Below, piece after piece: positions 47,844 through 60,868 of a DNA stretch of 64,000 nucleotides. How positions within the stretch are numbered: position 1 is the stretch's first letter; each line of letters starts with the position of its first letter. The notes below the pieces were generated by a model. That model had not been told where the DNA came from, did not search any database, and worked only from the letters and a program-made list of their open reading frames with translations. The DNA is taken from contig RCAB01000001.1 in the NCBI GenBank assembly GCA_003640385.1, forward strand, positions 1 to 64,000, given 5' to 3'. Source of the stretch: Setaria digitata. Its lineage: Eukaryota > Nematoda > Chromadorea > Rhabditida > Setariidae. A program made the translations under genes and the position numbers.

Positions 47844-50800
47844 ATGACTTCTCAGACTACTGTTAGTTTGATCAAAGTTCTAGTAGTAGCTGATGTGTCT
47901 TCACAAGATATATTCGGTAAGTATGCAGTCACATTTGTGTATGACGACGATGAGAATGTGTTTTCAGACTCGGTTATACACATAATAATATTGTTGGTAT
48001 ACCATTTCTTGAAAAGCTTACAAGTTGAAGTCCAAATTACTCTTTTTCACAGTTACGTCATTTAATCCTGATCCGGTAGCTACATGAAACAGAATACAGA
48101 TGAGATTATCCGCTGGCTACAAGACTATGTCGAGAAGAGCGTCTTGAACCTGCATATCAAAATGCATTCTGGATGTGCCTAAAACTGAGACATAGCTTGC
48201 CTTTCGAAATTTGCACGGAAAGTATTAAATTGTCTTCATTATCGAATACGATGTCCACTAATATAACCTGAAGACAATTCAGGAGTTTTCTTGTAAAATT
48301 CACAAAGTGTGTGTTATTCAAGAGAGTCAGTTCTTGAATTTGTAACTGCTTCTTTTTCCGGCAGTTTCAAATTTGCCATCTGTTATGGTCACTGTATTTA
48401 AGTCAGAATATTTGCTGAACTATGAACAATGTTTCAGAAACAGGAGCGGAATTATTCAGCGTGAACAATTGTGAACAGTTTCCGGACCGTTGACCAAATA
48501 AATCATAGCACATCTCAGGAAACACACCCCATTCAGTGTTTTGCAAACTAACGTATACCAACCTACCATGTTGCAACGACTAAATAACTGACTGAATGAG
48601 TGACTGTTGCTAATAACAAGCTGCAGTATTTTTGGATAATGTGTTAATTTTATTCTGCGAACTGAAAACAGCCATCACAATGGGAGACGAATATTCTTCC
48701 ATGAAAAGGTCGCTTGAAAGCTGAAAGTATAGGAGCGGATCAGTGGTTCACGATTGATGATAAACGAAAGTCGTGCTAAATTTTGAAGGGTCATTGAATG
48801 GAAGGTAAGGGATCGCTCGAAACTTTTACAATAATCAACCTTATTTCTTCATTCTCTTCATCATTCTATTTTTTAGTGATTCATAAGTGGTCTGCTTTTT
48901 TATGGCTTTTTCTTGTAATACAATGCCGTAATTGGGAGATCAAAGAATAAACAAAGGTAACAGATAAGACAAATTAAACACTAAAACTCTGACTACTGAA
49001 TTTCATGCTTTGGAAAAGTAACAAATGTTTGGAGTTGTAGGTCGATCTTGCTTTAAATCAATATTTAAGCAGTGGCAATGAAAAGGAAAATTATTATTTT
49101 TGAACTCATTTTTTTGTGGTCTTAATTATCAACAGAATGAAATACTGCTTTTTCATTCCCCTTTCATTTATGTGAAGAGACATAAAACGGAAGGATGGAA
49201 AAGAGGTAGTTGTTAGGCGGAAAATTTAAACCAGTTTCAGTTCAGCTGAAAAATCCGTTAACTTCCTGACGTTCAGCCTAACTTGACATAAACTGCTCAA
49301 ATATTAAGCTTGACTGAAAACTGAAAATTTCGCTCCTTTGTTTCACTTGGTTGAGTGAGCTGGTTTCATCGAGAATTTCTTGAAAGTTCCGTGTTTTTCA
49401 GCCCAAGAAAGTGACAGATGGCGACAGTTTTGCATGCAGTACGCAAAGTCAGTCGCTTTCAAATTCGCGGAAAGTTGGCAGCAATATTCGACAAATGCTG
49501 GTATCGGTCAAGGAAGCGTCCCCGTTTCGGATATAGTCCAACAGTTTACTAATAAATTAAGCGAAGAATTAACAGAAAGGCTAACCACTCCTAATGTCAT
49601 TCTGCCAGCAACAACCTTTCTGCAAACGGTACGAATTATTCAGTCTGCTTAGCTCGCCTATTTTTATTCTCTGTTTTGTCTCCTATCTTTCACATTTATT
49701 TATCTCATTCCTTTATCTTTACTAATTTATCTTATTCTCTAGCATTGTCTATATCATGTGATAAGGAGTGACCAGTTGATGAATTTGACTAGAAGCATCT
49801 TCATTTGCTTGTTCCATTGTCGGAAGCACAGCTTCATCTCTCAAGCGTAGGGTCACAATACTGAATGACCTGAGTCGTGCTATCAGTCGCTTTTCATAGC
49901 ACAGAAGCATGCGGTGATAAGTACAGGCTGATGTCAGTGCCATTTCTGTCAGTTTCGGAGTCAAGTGCCCCCGAAGTACTTGTTTGTCGCATCTTCTGAT
50001 CATTCGTTCCTTCACATGTGAAGAGCTGACGGTCAGTTTCCGTCGAAGCCTGAATTATTTTCAGAATATTTCATCTAACCGTACTGCTAATGATAGCGTT
50101 ACCTACCGTGATCGGTCCTATGATTGGAGATCCTTGAACGAATATGAACGACCAGCGAGTATCGCCGATATCGCCTGGTTGTCGCGGTCGAGGTCTGAGG
50201 TGGCATCGAGAGGACGCAGCATGCTGGTCAGTCCTCCTTCTTTGATGCTCGAAAATCTGGCTCTGCTTTCAATACAGTACAAAATCATTTTATGGAGTGG
50301 TCAGGGGCAGTTCTGAACTTAAAATTTAAATGCATCTTTAAAATTTGTCCAAATTCTAGGTAGACTCAATGATTCAGCATCAACCGGCATCTTCTAATTC
50401 TAGTCGGTCTTCAACTAAGCGACTTTCTTGGTTCCGGTCACACTTTCAAACTAAAACAAGGGTTGAATTGATTCGGGAGAGTAATGTAAGGTAGGAGTGC
50501 TCATTCTATTTATTCCTTTCTCCAAATAATTTTTCTCAACACTTACAAATTTTCGCGATTAAATTTTGATTAACTTTTTCTAGTTCACAATGGTAACAGG
50601 GAACAGAGAGAGGAAGGGAGAGGTGGAAAAAGGACCGAGGACAGTACAATCTAGAAGAGAAGAATAAATAAAGCAAGAGTGATTTGAAAGGACAACTTTT
50701 TAAGTTAGGACATCTCCTCCTTTATTGTTTAATTCAACTCTGTTCAAGTCGATTTAATTACAGCTTGATTTGTTAGTTGTGTGGCCAAGCTTTAAATTTA

Positions 50801-52923
50801 TCCTTGTACCATCTACTACTGTTATCTAATCTTCAAAATTTTCCTATTTAGGTATATGAGCGGTTCGGAACTTGAAACGAAACAGTGGCGAAAATGCAGG
50901 CTGTGCTTAGTGAAAACAGCCGGTGGGTATTTGTTGGAGTTTTATTCGCCACCCAAGGTAAGTGACATTTTAAATAGTCTTTTGTTATTTATCACTTCAT
51001 AAAATATTCTTAGCTTCTGAATTATTCTTAATTCTAATTATTCTAATTGTATTATTCTAATTCTAATTATTCCCAAAATGTGTCGTTGATATAAATTTTA
51101 AAAACCCAAATGCTTCAGTGATATCGGTCACTGTATGATTTTTGTAATTTTGAAATTTGAGATAATATCGAAGTCAGTGTAACTTTGCCTGGTTCATAGA
51201 AATTTGAATTGGGACATCTTTTTCAAAGGCTTAATTCTTAGTTTGCATACTCTGAAAATATTTTGAATTGCAAAGCTGTTGAAATTGCACTACTATTTAG
51301 AAAACGATTTCTTTCTAGAGTAGTCGAGCGAAATCGGGCATTTTTTGTTTTTTGATAATGGAAGTCAGAGAAACTACACCACTGGAGTTTGAAGATGGGA
51401 ATGAATCGATATTTGCTATCCGAGGATATAACGATGTTTGTTTCATTTATTTAAAAATGTCTTCTGGAGGTTTTAGGAAGTGTTTCTGTTCCTCATACTG
51501 GCGGATTATGGCTTTACTAGGCTCGTACACATTGTAACTCTCAGCAAATCTAGGCAGAATATGTCATTGAGGCGAGGAATCCGGAAGATTGTCAACAGTG
51601 GCTAGCTGTGATACAAAGTTGTGTATCGGAGAACGATCCAACTACTACGCGAAGGTTCGTTCGGCAACCATCTGCTCCACCGACTGGCTCTGGCTTTCTT
51701 CGAAATCGGCAGTTTTTCTCGACGCGGTAAATTTCTTCTTGCTGTACTAAAAAATTAATTTTCAAGTTTCAGAAGTAGTCGGAACAAAAACCAAGAATGG
51801 CTGATGTTTGATAGTTGGATCTTGCCATGATAAAATTATAAGCGTATCCTTTCCGTCCTCTTTGAAAATATCTCATTTTAAATTGGTTTCCAAATTATCA
51901 AAGGTAGTCGTCAAAAAATGGAATTATTCAAAAAAAAAAGAAATCTCATGGAGCTTTTCCAGAACTAGCAAGACAAATTATTTCGATGCTTCTAAGTGAC
52001 CTCCATTCCTCATAATATGGTGAATTATGTTTCTGAAGGATGCACTGCAACTGGAATTTTATTTTGAAATTTGGAAGCCAGTGAAAGAGGTTATAGGTCA
52101 TTAAACAATGTGCACTCAATGACATCGATGGGGATAGAAACACGAGTTCCGACACGAACAATACATGGATCTATACCCGGGCTAGAGATCTATCCCTGGT
52201 TCCATGCACGTTTGTCCCGTAGTGTAAGTGCGCGATTGGTACTTCACAATGGAGTTGACGGACATGGCTTATTTCTCGTGCGTCAAAGCGAAACACGTCC
52301 TGGCGAATTTGTATTGACATTCAACTGTCAAGGAAAAGCTAAGGTTATCTTTCGATGATTTGCTAATGAACTCTGTGATGATTTGAGCTATTACCTGTTA
52401 CTTTTCGACATATTTCTATAAGATGGATCAGCAATTACAGCACGTACGGATCGTGATGATGCCTGATGGAGAGTGTCGCATTCATCAGATGATTTTTGAG
52501 ACAATGATTGATCTCCTGGAATATTTCCGAGACAATCCAATACCTCTCGAAAGTTCGTCAACTCCACCGATACTTCTCAATGAATATGTTATTTGTGTGT
52601 TTTTCCTATTTTTCCTATTAATTTCTCTTTTTCTCCTCGCTTTTCTTGTACAATGTGTTTGCTGTTCTTTGATAAATCGTATATTAAAAGAACTCGGTCA
52701 TAATAATTTAATATAGGAGTAGTACTCAAGAGAAGTAATGGAGCTGATTTCAGGTTGGCGTCGACGATCGCTGGCTTCGCTCGATTTAGACTTTCGAGAC
52801 TTTTTAACGTATGCTGGCTCTGTTCGACTGGATATTCGTGCATTAGAAGAGCTCGTACGACACGAACAACACGATCGTCAGCATCGGACTACAACACTTA
52901 ATAATAGCTATCGTTATCAGTGA
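47844..52923 (+). CDS. sh2b: SH2B/Lnk-family adaptor protein (Phe-zipper, PH, SH2)
   Basis: Cytoplasmic adaptor that in known animals docks on activated receptor tyrosine kinases or JAKs (insulin/cytokine signalling). Exons 47844-47916, 49402-49628, 50065-50226, 50360-50490, 50852-50957, 51319-51435, 51554-51726, 52082-52343, 52441-52594 and 52754-52923 chain in phase to 524 residues. Phe-zipper dimerisation helix near residues 30-60: [21 protein letters not shown] basic lead-in, [17 protein letters not shown] domain at about 198-310: [20 protein letters not shown] then [18 protein letters not shown] and [22 protein letters not shown]2 at about 360-465: YPWFHARLS, then [20 protein letters not shown] with the phosphotyrosine-binding Arg of FLVRQSE, then [17 protein letters not shown] and DNPIPLESS. 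The tail is [11 protein letters not shown] to NSYRYQ. Family order and length agree. The first exon ([20 protein letters not shown]) is a guess from its ATG and strong GTAAGT donor. Exon 3 may begin at 50028 instead. Confidence 0.88.
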
Positions 52924-53132
52924 AAATTGCCTTTAATAGTTAATATCAGTTTGAATTAATAGTGTTGGAATTCCACGATTATCATAAAAATCAGAAAATG
53001 CGGTTAAATTTTAGCATTCTTAGAAATGCAACAGATGGAGATCCTGACACTCGGGGAAATGTTGAACGTTTTAGATGACACGCTCAGTTTCGTTTGCTCA
53101 CGTCTTCTTCAGTTACTTTTTCCTGCTTAATC

Positions 53133-53158
53133 TGACGATATATATGTATATATCGTCA
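53133..53158. repeat. Near-perfect 26-bp palindrome followed by TA repeats
   Basis: Arms TGACGATATATA and TATATATCGTCA are exact inverted repeats around a central TG. They lie 210 bp after the SH2B stop and are followed within 25 bp by another alternating TA run. This could form a hairpin or cruciform. It may simply be an imperfect (TA)n microsatellite with symmetric edges. Confidence 0.7.
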
Positions 53159-56100
53159 AGTTATATATATTTCTAAATATATATATATATATTTCTTGCC
53201 ACCTGTATTTTACTCGTTGTCATATCGGATCAACGTTGTTCTCTGCCAGTTGATATCTGATGGATAGTACAATTCAATCACAGTATTTTTGGTCTTAAAC
53301 TATTTTGTCAAGTATATACAACTTTTTCTTCCGGAACGTCAGAGCTTTTCTTCGGGAATGGTAGCAGGAGGTTGTACTGAGTTTTGGGTACTTTTGACTG
53401 GCTAAAAATCAATATGTTCGCCAAAAAGTGGAATTTTGCTGACTTCTCTGAATTCAGTGATTACAACCAGTTACGATCTCCAGTCAGTGCCTCGGGAAAC
53501 TACCTCCGTACCCATTTTCGGCATGCTCACCGGAAGAAAATATTCTGAGCCCTACTTCCTCCTCTTTTTTATTCGTCTGATCGTACCTCTCCGTTCTCCA
53601 TGCCTTACTTACCAAACAGAACGTTTTCAGTTCCGTGTGTCCAGACACCAATGATTTATTTGTGCAGGTCCTTCCTTCTGGTCATTCTTTTTCATTGTTT
53701 CTTTGTTTTGCTCTCCATTTTGTTACGCTTTCTTACATTTTCTATACATTTTTAAAAGATGTATCTGCCCAGGATAAGCGCCACTTGTTTTCCCTCACGG
53801 AATTTCTTTCCGGGAACTCGAACAATAGCAGCTGGTAGTTTTGCGGGTAAGGTGATGGGCAAATGGCTGGATGCGTAGTAATGGACGGGTAAAAGTGACT
53901 TTCCTGTGGTCAATGGTTGTTGTTGGCACACTGTCATGGGAGCTCGCAAATCTCTCAGAAATTTTGCTGTCAAAGTGTAATTTGTAATAATGAAGAAACG
54001 ATTTGTGCGAGTGTCGCATTACGCTGCCATCCACACATTACTTTCGTATTTCTGATTCGCTTCACACTCATCGTTTCAGTTTCTTAAGTGGAAGGACGGA
54101 AAGAAAAAAAATGACCGTTTCATAAGTGTCTACGAGAGAGAGCACGTAGCACGCGTAATACGATATGAGAAAGTTCTGCATCCGTCTGCTGCGACTTCTT
54201 GAAACTCGTTTCTACTTTTGCTTATCAACTCAGAAGTACTACAACATCATCTCATATCCATTTTTACCTTTCCTGGGACAAATCCATAACTAAGCAAATC
54301 ATCTGAATTTCTTGACTATTTCAGTACAGTAGGACTACTTCGGTGATAGAAATAAAGAGGAAGGGCTGCTTGTGTAAACGTCCAAAGCAGTGTTATAATA
54401 ATAGGCATATATTATAAACAATTAATAACTTATTATTATTGTTAAATAATATATATATATACTTTTTGTTTATGTGCAATTATTTATTTAGTATTTATTA
54501 TTAATCACTTCATTTATTCATTTATGTATTTATTTGTTCGCAAACGAAGAAGTTGTTAAATATACATAACTCTTCCTTCCAGTGTTGTGAACAAAATTTA
54601 ATTGAATTACTGCTTCCAGATATAGAGGCTCTATGCTTCTAGGGAAGGATTTCATATTATTTAGGATGAAGATTGCATTGAAGGAACTTCACGAGGAACA
54701 TACGTGGAAAGGGATGAGTTCATTTGCGATTTCAACAGTTCGGCGATGAAGAAATCCACACTGTTTCAAGAAATTTTGAAAAAGAAACTCCGAGAAACAC
54801 TGATCTTGCGGGCTTGTCACTTTTAATTTTAAATTTGGGAAATATGAATTCGTACTTCTATTGTTGCACGAACCCATCATTTTTGGAGCATCATCGTCCG
54901 TATGGAAACGAGCTGTGGGAAGTCTCTTCCATTTACACATACAAACAAATGATAAATTAAATTTATTTTTGAATTAACTGAACAATAAAGCTACTTGCAA
55001 ACAAAAATTTTCATGCAGTAAAACTTTTGTTTTCATTAACTGTAATTTGGCTTGTTACGAAGCCTTTAAAGCTTTTGGAATACTACTAATATCATCAGCT
55101 GAACTGTATTTAATCAATATAAAGCATTTAAGGAATTGATTTTCCGGAAATGAAAGGTGTGAACTGTATGAAAATTAACGGGACTAATATCCAAAACATT
55201 AACATGTCATTATGTAAGATCTATGAAGTGATTTTATTTTGTTGGAGACTGAAATATGAAGAGTAATAGCACTTAGTCTGGAAGGGAAATAGGATAAAGT
55301 AGAACATCAGAGATATAAAGTACTCAATAGTGGATAATGTCAACCCCTGTGGCGATTTTCAACTACTTGAGAAGGTCGAGAATGCGATACAATGATAAAA
55401 ATCTTTGTGCAACTGGCGAAGAGGACGAACGATATGCCCATACGGAAAAGTGTTTGAGAATCGAACATGTTGTAGACAGTGATTCTTATCATTAGCTATT
55501 TTTTCGGCTTTATCACTTAAACTGAATTTCAAAACAAAAAAAAATTTGAACTAAACAACTTGAACTCATTTGAACTAAATTTCAAAAAAAAAAAATTATT
55601 GAGCGTACTACATGTCATATATCAAAATTTGGTTCTAATTCGCAAAAAGCTGGACAAGCAAAGGTGATCCTTAATCCTGATTAGTTCTAAAAGAAGTTTA
55701 GTGTTTTGTTCACCGCATTCTTTGAATAATTTCTTCATAAAATGAGCAGTAAAAGAATTCATGTACACTGTTCAACGATCATTATTTCCGTCAAAATTAT
55801 TTCTACAGATTAACTTAGTTGCAAACTATTAGCTAGGCAGTTTCGAGCTTAAAATGATGTAGACTTCGATTCTGATTAGAGCTATCCTTGTTGCTATTCT
55901 AAAGACTACTCCATGAAATCTCACACTACTCCACAAATCTTTATTTCTATATTGCTTGAAACTGGAACAACTGCAAAAGATTCAAGAAAGACGACTGATA
56001 AATTTTCGACCACAGACCTGATTGTCAAAAAAAAGAACAAAGGGAAGGACGAAACGTCAAACAAGCAGCTCTGGTTTCTTACTTGTAGTTTCTTCTTTAG

Positions 56101-56992
56101 TCACTTTACTCTGTTGTTCCTAATATGCATTCCAACGATTACACCTATTTAACAGAAAATAAGGTAGACCGCGTGAAACTGAAGCCGTCCTGACTGCACC
56201 CAAAATCTTTTACGCGTGAACGAAAGGTAGCTTGACTTGTAAAGCACAAACTACGCTAAATTGATGTTTCTTGGAGAGAAAGAAATAGGGAGGCAAAGAG
56301 ATAAATAGGCAGACGGGGAGAGATAGAGACAGTATTTTAAAATTAATATTCAAATCAAACGTCGAAATCTCATAAGACCTGTGCATGGCATGAAACAATC
56401 CTTCAAATTTTGATCGAGATTTTAGTTCAGTGTGATTGAAAATTCTGGTGAAAATGGGAGAAAATGAATGGATTAATTAATGAATTCTCTTCCTAATTAC
56501 AGTTTCTTTTCTTTTGAAAGACGAGAAACTGTAAAGATTCATGCGAGCCTCTCAAGAAAACAGCCGTTGAGAAAGTGGATGTCCTGAAAGGGATTAAAAA
56601 ATATCGTATTTCTACTCAATAATGCGCGATTTGTCCAAATCTACTCACACAAAACATCTAAAGAGTAAAGGTTTTTTACAGTTCACTGTTTTTTACCAAC
56701 TGGAATTCCTTGAATAAGTCTCGAAATATGAACAGATTTTGGTCCTCAAGAAAAAGAGGATTTACAGAGATTCTAAAATTAGTGAGGACGATGACTGACT
56801 CAGACTGCTCACAAGTAATCTATTGGATGTACTTAATGGCCCAACTGTTAATTATCAATATCAGTCTTACCATGTAAGACACTTATGAAGTAAAGGATTT
56901 TGTATGCTCAGTGAGGGATGCAACTGGTACGTAGTGGGCTATGTCGTAGTGACGTGTGAACCGAAGTTTGCGCAGTGTGATATGAATTCAGT

Positions 56993-57034
56993 GGGGAGTA
57001 GGGGGAGGGGGGGGAGGGGGGTACGTGCGTGGGG
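56993..57034 (+). other. G-rich tract with quadruplex potential
   Basis: Five runs of four to eight G (56993-56996, 57001-57005, 57007-57014, 57016-57021, 57031-57034); the first four are separated by one to four bases and the fifth by nine. Such spacing of the first four is compatible with an intramolecular G-quadruplex on the plus strand. It lies about 960 bp upstream of the eS21 start in otherwise AT-rich DNA. Confidence 0.6.
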
Positions 57035-57992
57035 TATACGGAAGCAGTTGCTCATTTTACCACTCTTATCAGGATTATCTTTTCGTGGGGATATTGAGAA
57101 ATAGCTAGCGACAAGACAAGTGTCCCGTCACCCGTAACAGTTTTTGCAACTGGTTTGTCTCGTCACCCAAATTTTTCTTCTTTTCGTCAGCTTCTGTCAT
57201 TCATAGCTGTAAATGTTCGTCTGTCAGATGGATTCTGCTATGTACGTGAAGTGGAGAAGCAAGATATTGCGTCACTGAATTGATAGAGTTAACTTCCTTT
57301 CTATTTTCGTGCATTGCCTTTTTGTCATTGTTCCATTTGCTCTTCTTGTTTATGAGCAGTTTACGCTTCCGATCTTATCTCCTTCATTCATGTTCCACAA
57401 GTCTTAGTTGCTTCGCATTTTTTTCCTGGCTTTTTTCTAGTGGTGCCAATTCGTCCATGAACTACCTGTTCCCAGTATCACTCCATTTTGATGTGTATTA
57501 ATCTCTACTTTCCTTTTTATTTTAACACAGGTTATTCTGTACATTTTGGATATGTTATTGGTAGACTGTTATCAGGTAGTGAAGTCATCGATTTTCTCAG
57601 TCGGGGATGTTAGTTCTGCTTCTCGACACTCAGATTTCAAGAGTAGCTGTAAGCTACCTTTTCGTTCTTGTGTATATAACGCCATAGGCCATGTGAGGAG
57701 CCAATAAATGTTCAATGCCAGTAGCATTCTATATTTCTTGCTAGTATTTCCAACACGTTGTCATATTTATTGCATTGTTTACTTTCCGTTTTCTATGCTT
57801 AGTAAGAAGATGCATCAAAGGACTTAACTGGCTTTCTACAAGCTTCTATTTAGTGTTCTGACATTTCTTCTATATTTTCGAAAAATATGCAGAATACATC
57901 TATATCTGGTTTTCTTCCAAATTATTTAATAGCACTTCTTCTCATACAGTGGTTTGTAGGATCAGTGCTCATCAATTACCCGCTGACAGAAT

Positions 57993-58413
57993 ATGCAGAA
58001 CGACGAAGGAACTCTTGTTGAATTATACGTACCAAGAAAGTGCTCCTCTTCATCACGTATCATCGCAGCAACTGATCATGCAGCAGTGCAAATCGACTTG
58101 GTCGATGTTGATCCTAAAACTGGACGCATGGTGCCAGGAAAAGTTATAAGGTATTATAATTACTTGAGTATGGACTTTAATGTGTTTGTTGATTGGTTAT
58201 GAGGTTTGCAAGATAATTTCTAAAGGAGGTAGAGTCGTATAGTCCACATTTTATCTCCCGGGAAGGATTTTACAACGATTTGATGTAGATGAGGTGTGAT
58301 CTAATTCTCCATACAGGTATGCAATCTGTGGCGAAATTCGATGTATGGGAGAATCGGATGATTGTATTTTGCGTCTTGCGAAGCGTGATGGCTTAATACC
58401 AGCTAACTTTTGA
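57993..58413 (+). CDS. rps-21: 40S ribosomal protein eS21 (RPS21)
   Basis: Component of the small cytosolic ribosomal subunit, needed for late 40S/18S rRNA maturation. Two exons, 57993-58150 and 58317-58413, join in phase 2 to 84 residues (human 83). Family landmarks: opening [20 protein letters not shown], then [28 protein letters not shown], and after the intron [20 protein letters not shown] ending [12 protein letters not shown]. The start is fixed by the conserved MQND. A TGACAG acceptor sits 2 bp before the ATG, so the leader is probably added by spliced-leader trans-splicing (inference). An overlapping frame from 57949 is a shadow. Identification is firm. Confidence 0.96.
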
Positions 58414-60868
58414 AATTGAAAAATCATTCAGAAATAATGTGCGTTCTGCTCTGAGTTGTTATGTTTTTGGTTTTTTATTTCACGAGGACAGTGCTTTGTT
58501 TTCTATGGTATTATAGACTACAATAAAGTTTTGTGTTTTTCTCTGGCGATATATTATAATGAAGAAAAGCAGAATTTCTAAGGAAGGAGAAAAAGAAAGT
58601 TTTCTCTAGGACGTCAGGTCACATGTAGGTTTGGGTAAATGCGAAGTTATATGTCAAGAAAATTCTTTCTTTGGATAATTTAACGAAAGTCTTTGTATTC
58701 TTTATGGTTACGTCTGCTCAAGCAGTATTACGTTTGCTGAGGAGAGGGAGAACTGAGAAATTTAACACATTCAGGTGATGAGTTTTTAAGCTTCAGTAAT
58801 CCGTGCAAGTAATGTCTGCACATCACTACTCGGCATTTTTGAGTAACAGTTTTGGATAGACGTTTGTTTTAATGGTGGTATTAGTATCAATTAGTCGAGT
58901 CAGTTCATATTTCATACACGTTTCTTATAAGTTAGTTTAGTCAAGAAATTTAATGTAAGTCAATAGTGTGGAAGTAAGCGCTTGCATGAGAATTCGTTTA
59001 GCTGAAGTATGAGGACAGCGCCATCTAATAAAGGTGATAGCCGGCATAAAAATAGCATGAGAATTCCTCAAGAGGAAAGTTTTCAGACTAGGATTTGGAG
59101 ATTTATTGGAAGTTAATCAAGATCTTCACTCTGTTGATGAAAGAAATGGTCAGTGATAAAGAATTTCTTAACTGCTTTAACAGAGAATTACTTCGAGAGT
59201 GGTCAGGTGATGATCCACCATCTTCCCAATACTTTGTCTGATATCCGATTGTTATTGATACTTAATTTTTATCTTACATGGTCACTGACATCCTAAGAAT
59301 CCTCAGTATTACCATTATCATTAAGAAGCGTATAAAATATATGATATTCTTCTGAAGCGTTTCAAAGTCAGGTAAAAATTATTTCACTGAATGTCCACTG
59401 CTAGCATTCCATCCCTGATCCGAGCACAACTAGACGTGGTTTCACGTATATTCCTGCATTCCTTCCTGTAATAAGTGATTTTTAAGATTCAAAGGACCGA
59501 GAATTGATGAAAGCTTCAGTCCAGTGGGCAATTTTTCACTTGCCGGATGCAATCCAACGACACTTCCTTTTATGTCGTTATTCTGTGACCTTCCTTCTAG
59601 TCTTCAGCATTCATCTCGTCAACCCAGTCACCTGTAAGAAATATTCATCTGTGTATGTCCTTCCGCTTACAGTTGATTAGGTCATTGGTGTTTAACTGAT
59701 AAATGCTATGGAGAATGCAGGGAATCTATCTGAGCCAACTTCTAGCAGTCGTAATAAGCAGTGGTGGTAGTCGGTTTCTAAGGATAAGTCAAGACGATTC
59801 GACGACCAGAAATTTCTTCATTTTAATTGCCAAATAACTTGCAGAGTGCTTTGTGGAATATTTAAAAGTATTTCTGGTGTCTAGAAGGAATTGAGAGTAC
59901 TAATCGTACCTTGTTCCTTTTTACTTTGTCCTTGTACTTGATTGTTTCCCATCCCTGTGAGGAATCATTCTTTTTATATCTAATTACCAGTCTTATGTCA
60001 GAGATTACAAGTCTGATGACTATTCGAGGGAAATTTATCCGACTGATATGATTCTAAAAGTTGTTAGTAAATATACGAGTGGTTAATGCACGGTGTATTT
60101 TTTCATGTTTAACTACGAAAAGGAATTGAATTTTTTTAGATGCAACCAGATGACGAGAAATATTGGCGTCTAGTTTGGTAGAAGAACCAGTTTTAACAAC
60201 TGACAAATTTAAGATCAAGTTATTGGTGAGCACATACCTTTCATGCCTCTTAAACGACTTCCATCTGTTCATTTTGGATGTCTTTCTTGTTTTGTAACGC
60301 GGCTCAGGAAACTGTAAAATTCTGAAAAAAACAATTTTCTCAAGTGAAGTGTTTTCCAGTTATTTATCAATACTGAAGAGCTGGGTTGTGATTCAAACAT
60401 CGATATTACGGAGTATACAAACTCCTTCCTTTGACGCTTTCTGTTGTAGGAATCAAAAATTTTTGGGTTTTATAACGAAAATCAAAGGAAGAAGAGACCT
60501 GTGATGAAAGCTATCGCATTGGTAAAGCCCTGAAAAAATATCGGAACGATGATATCTTTACGAAGTGCAGTAAGAGGTCTTAACTGGTCTTAATTAAAGT
60601 CCTGAACACTTTCCGTTCCTGTAGTCGGTCTTCAGTATTCTGTTTCTGCTTTCTTCTCACCTCACCTCACTATTATTTCCATCAAGAAACGAAAGAGAAT
60701 AACTTGACACAAATTCCGAATTGATCAAAGTTCCCTTCTTTTTATTACCTATGTACCCATTTTTGTCCGTCCCATATGAGGTAATCATTCTCTCTTTACT
60801 TCTGATGTTGATTTCAGGCATTAGTACTGACAATATTGGAGAACACTAAATAAGACTGGAAAACCGTA
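58414..60868. other. Intergenic region between eS21 and POR genes
   Basis: 2.45 kb of AT-rich sequence. A CAATAAAG-type polyadenylation signal (ACAATAAAG at about 58520) follows the eS21 stop by roughly 110 bp. No further gene was seen. A GATTTCAG acceptor at about 60812-60819 precedes the POR start by some 50 bp and may be a 5'UTR or trans-splice site. Confidence 0.5.

Larger units (their letters stand above)
52924..57992. other. 5-kb intergenic region
   Basis: Contains the SH2B 3' flank, a TA-rich palindromic stretch, AT-rich simple sequence at about 54420-54480 and a G-rich tract near 57000. Open frames at 53752-54034, 54689-54960 and 55913-56152 have no splice or family support. The last bases (CCGCTGACAG before AATATG) are a likely trans-splice acceptor for the ribosomal gene. 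Confidence 0.45.

Noticed and set aside
52589..52843. 84-residue minus-strand frame
   Set aside because: Antisense to the last SH2B exons and intron.
57949..58149. 66-residue frame overlapping the ribosomal protein gene
   Set aside because: Out-of-frame shadow of eS21, whose own frame matches the family from end to end.
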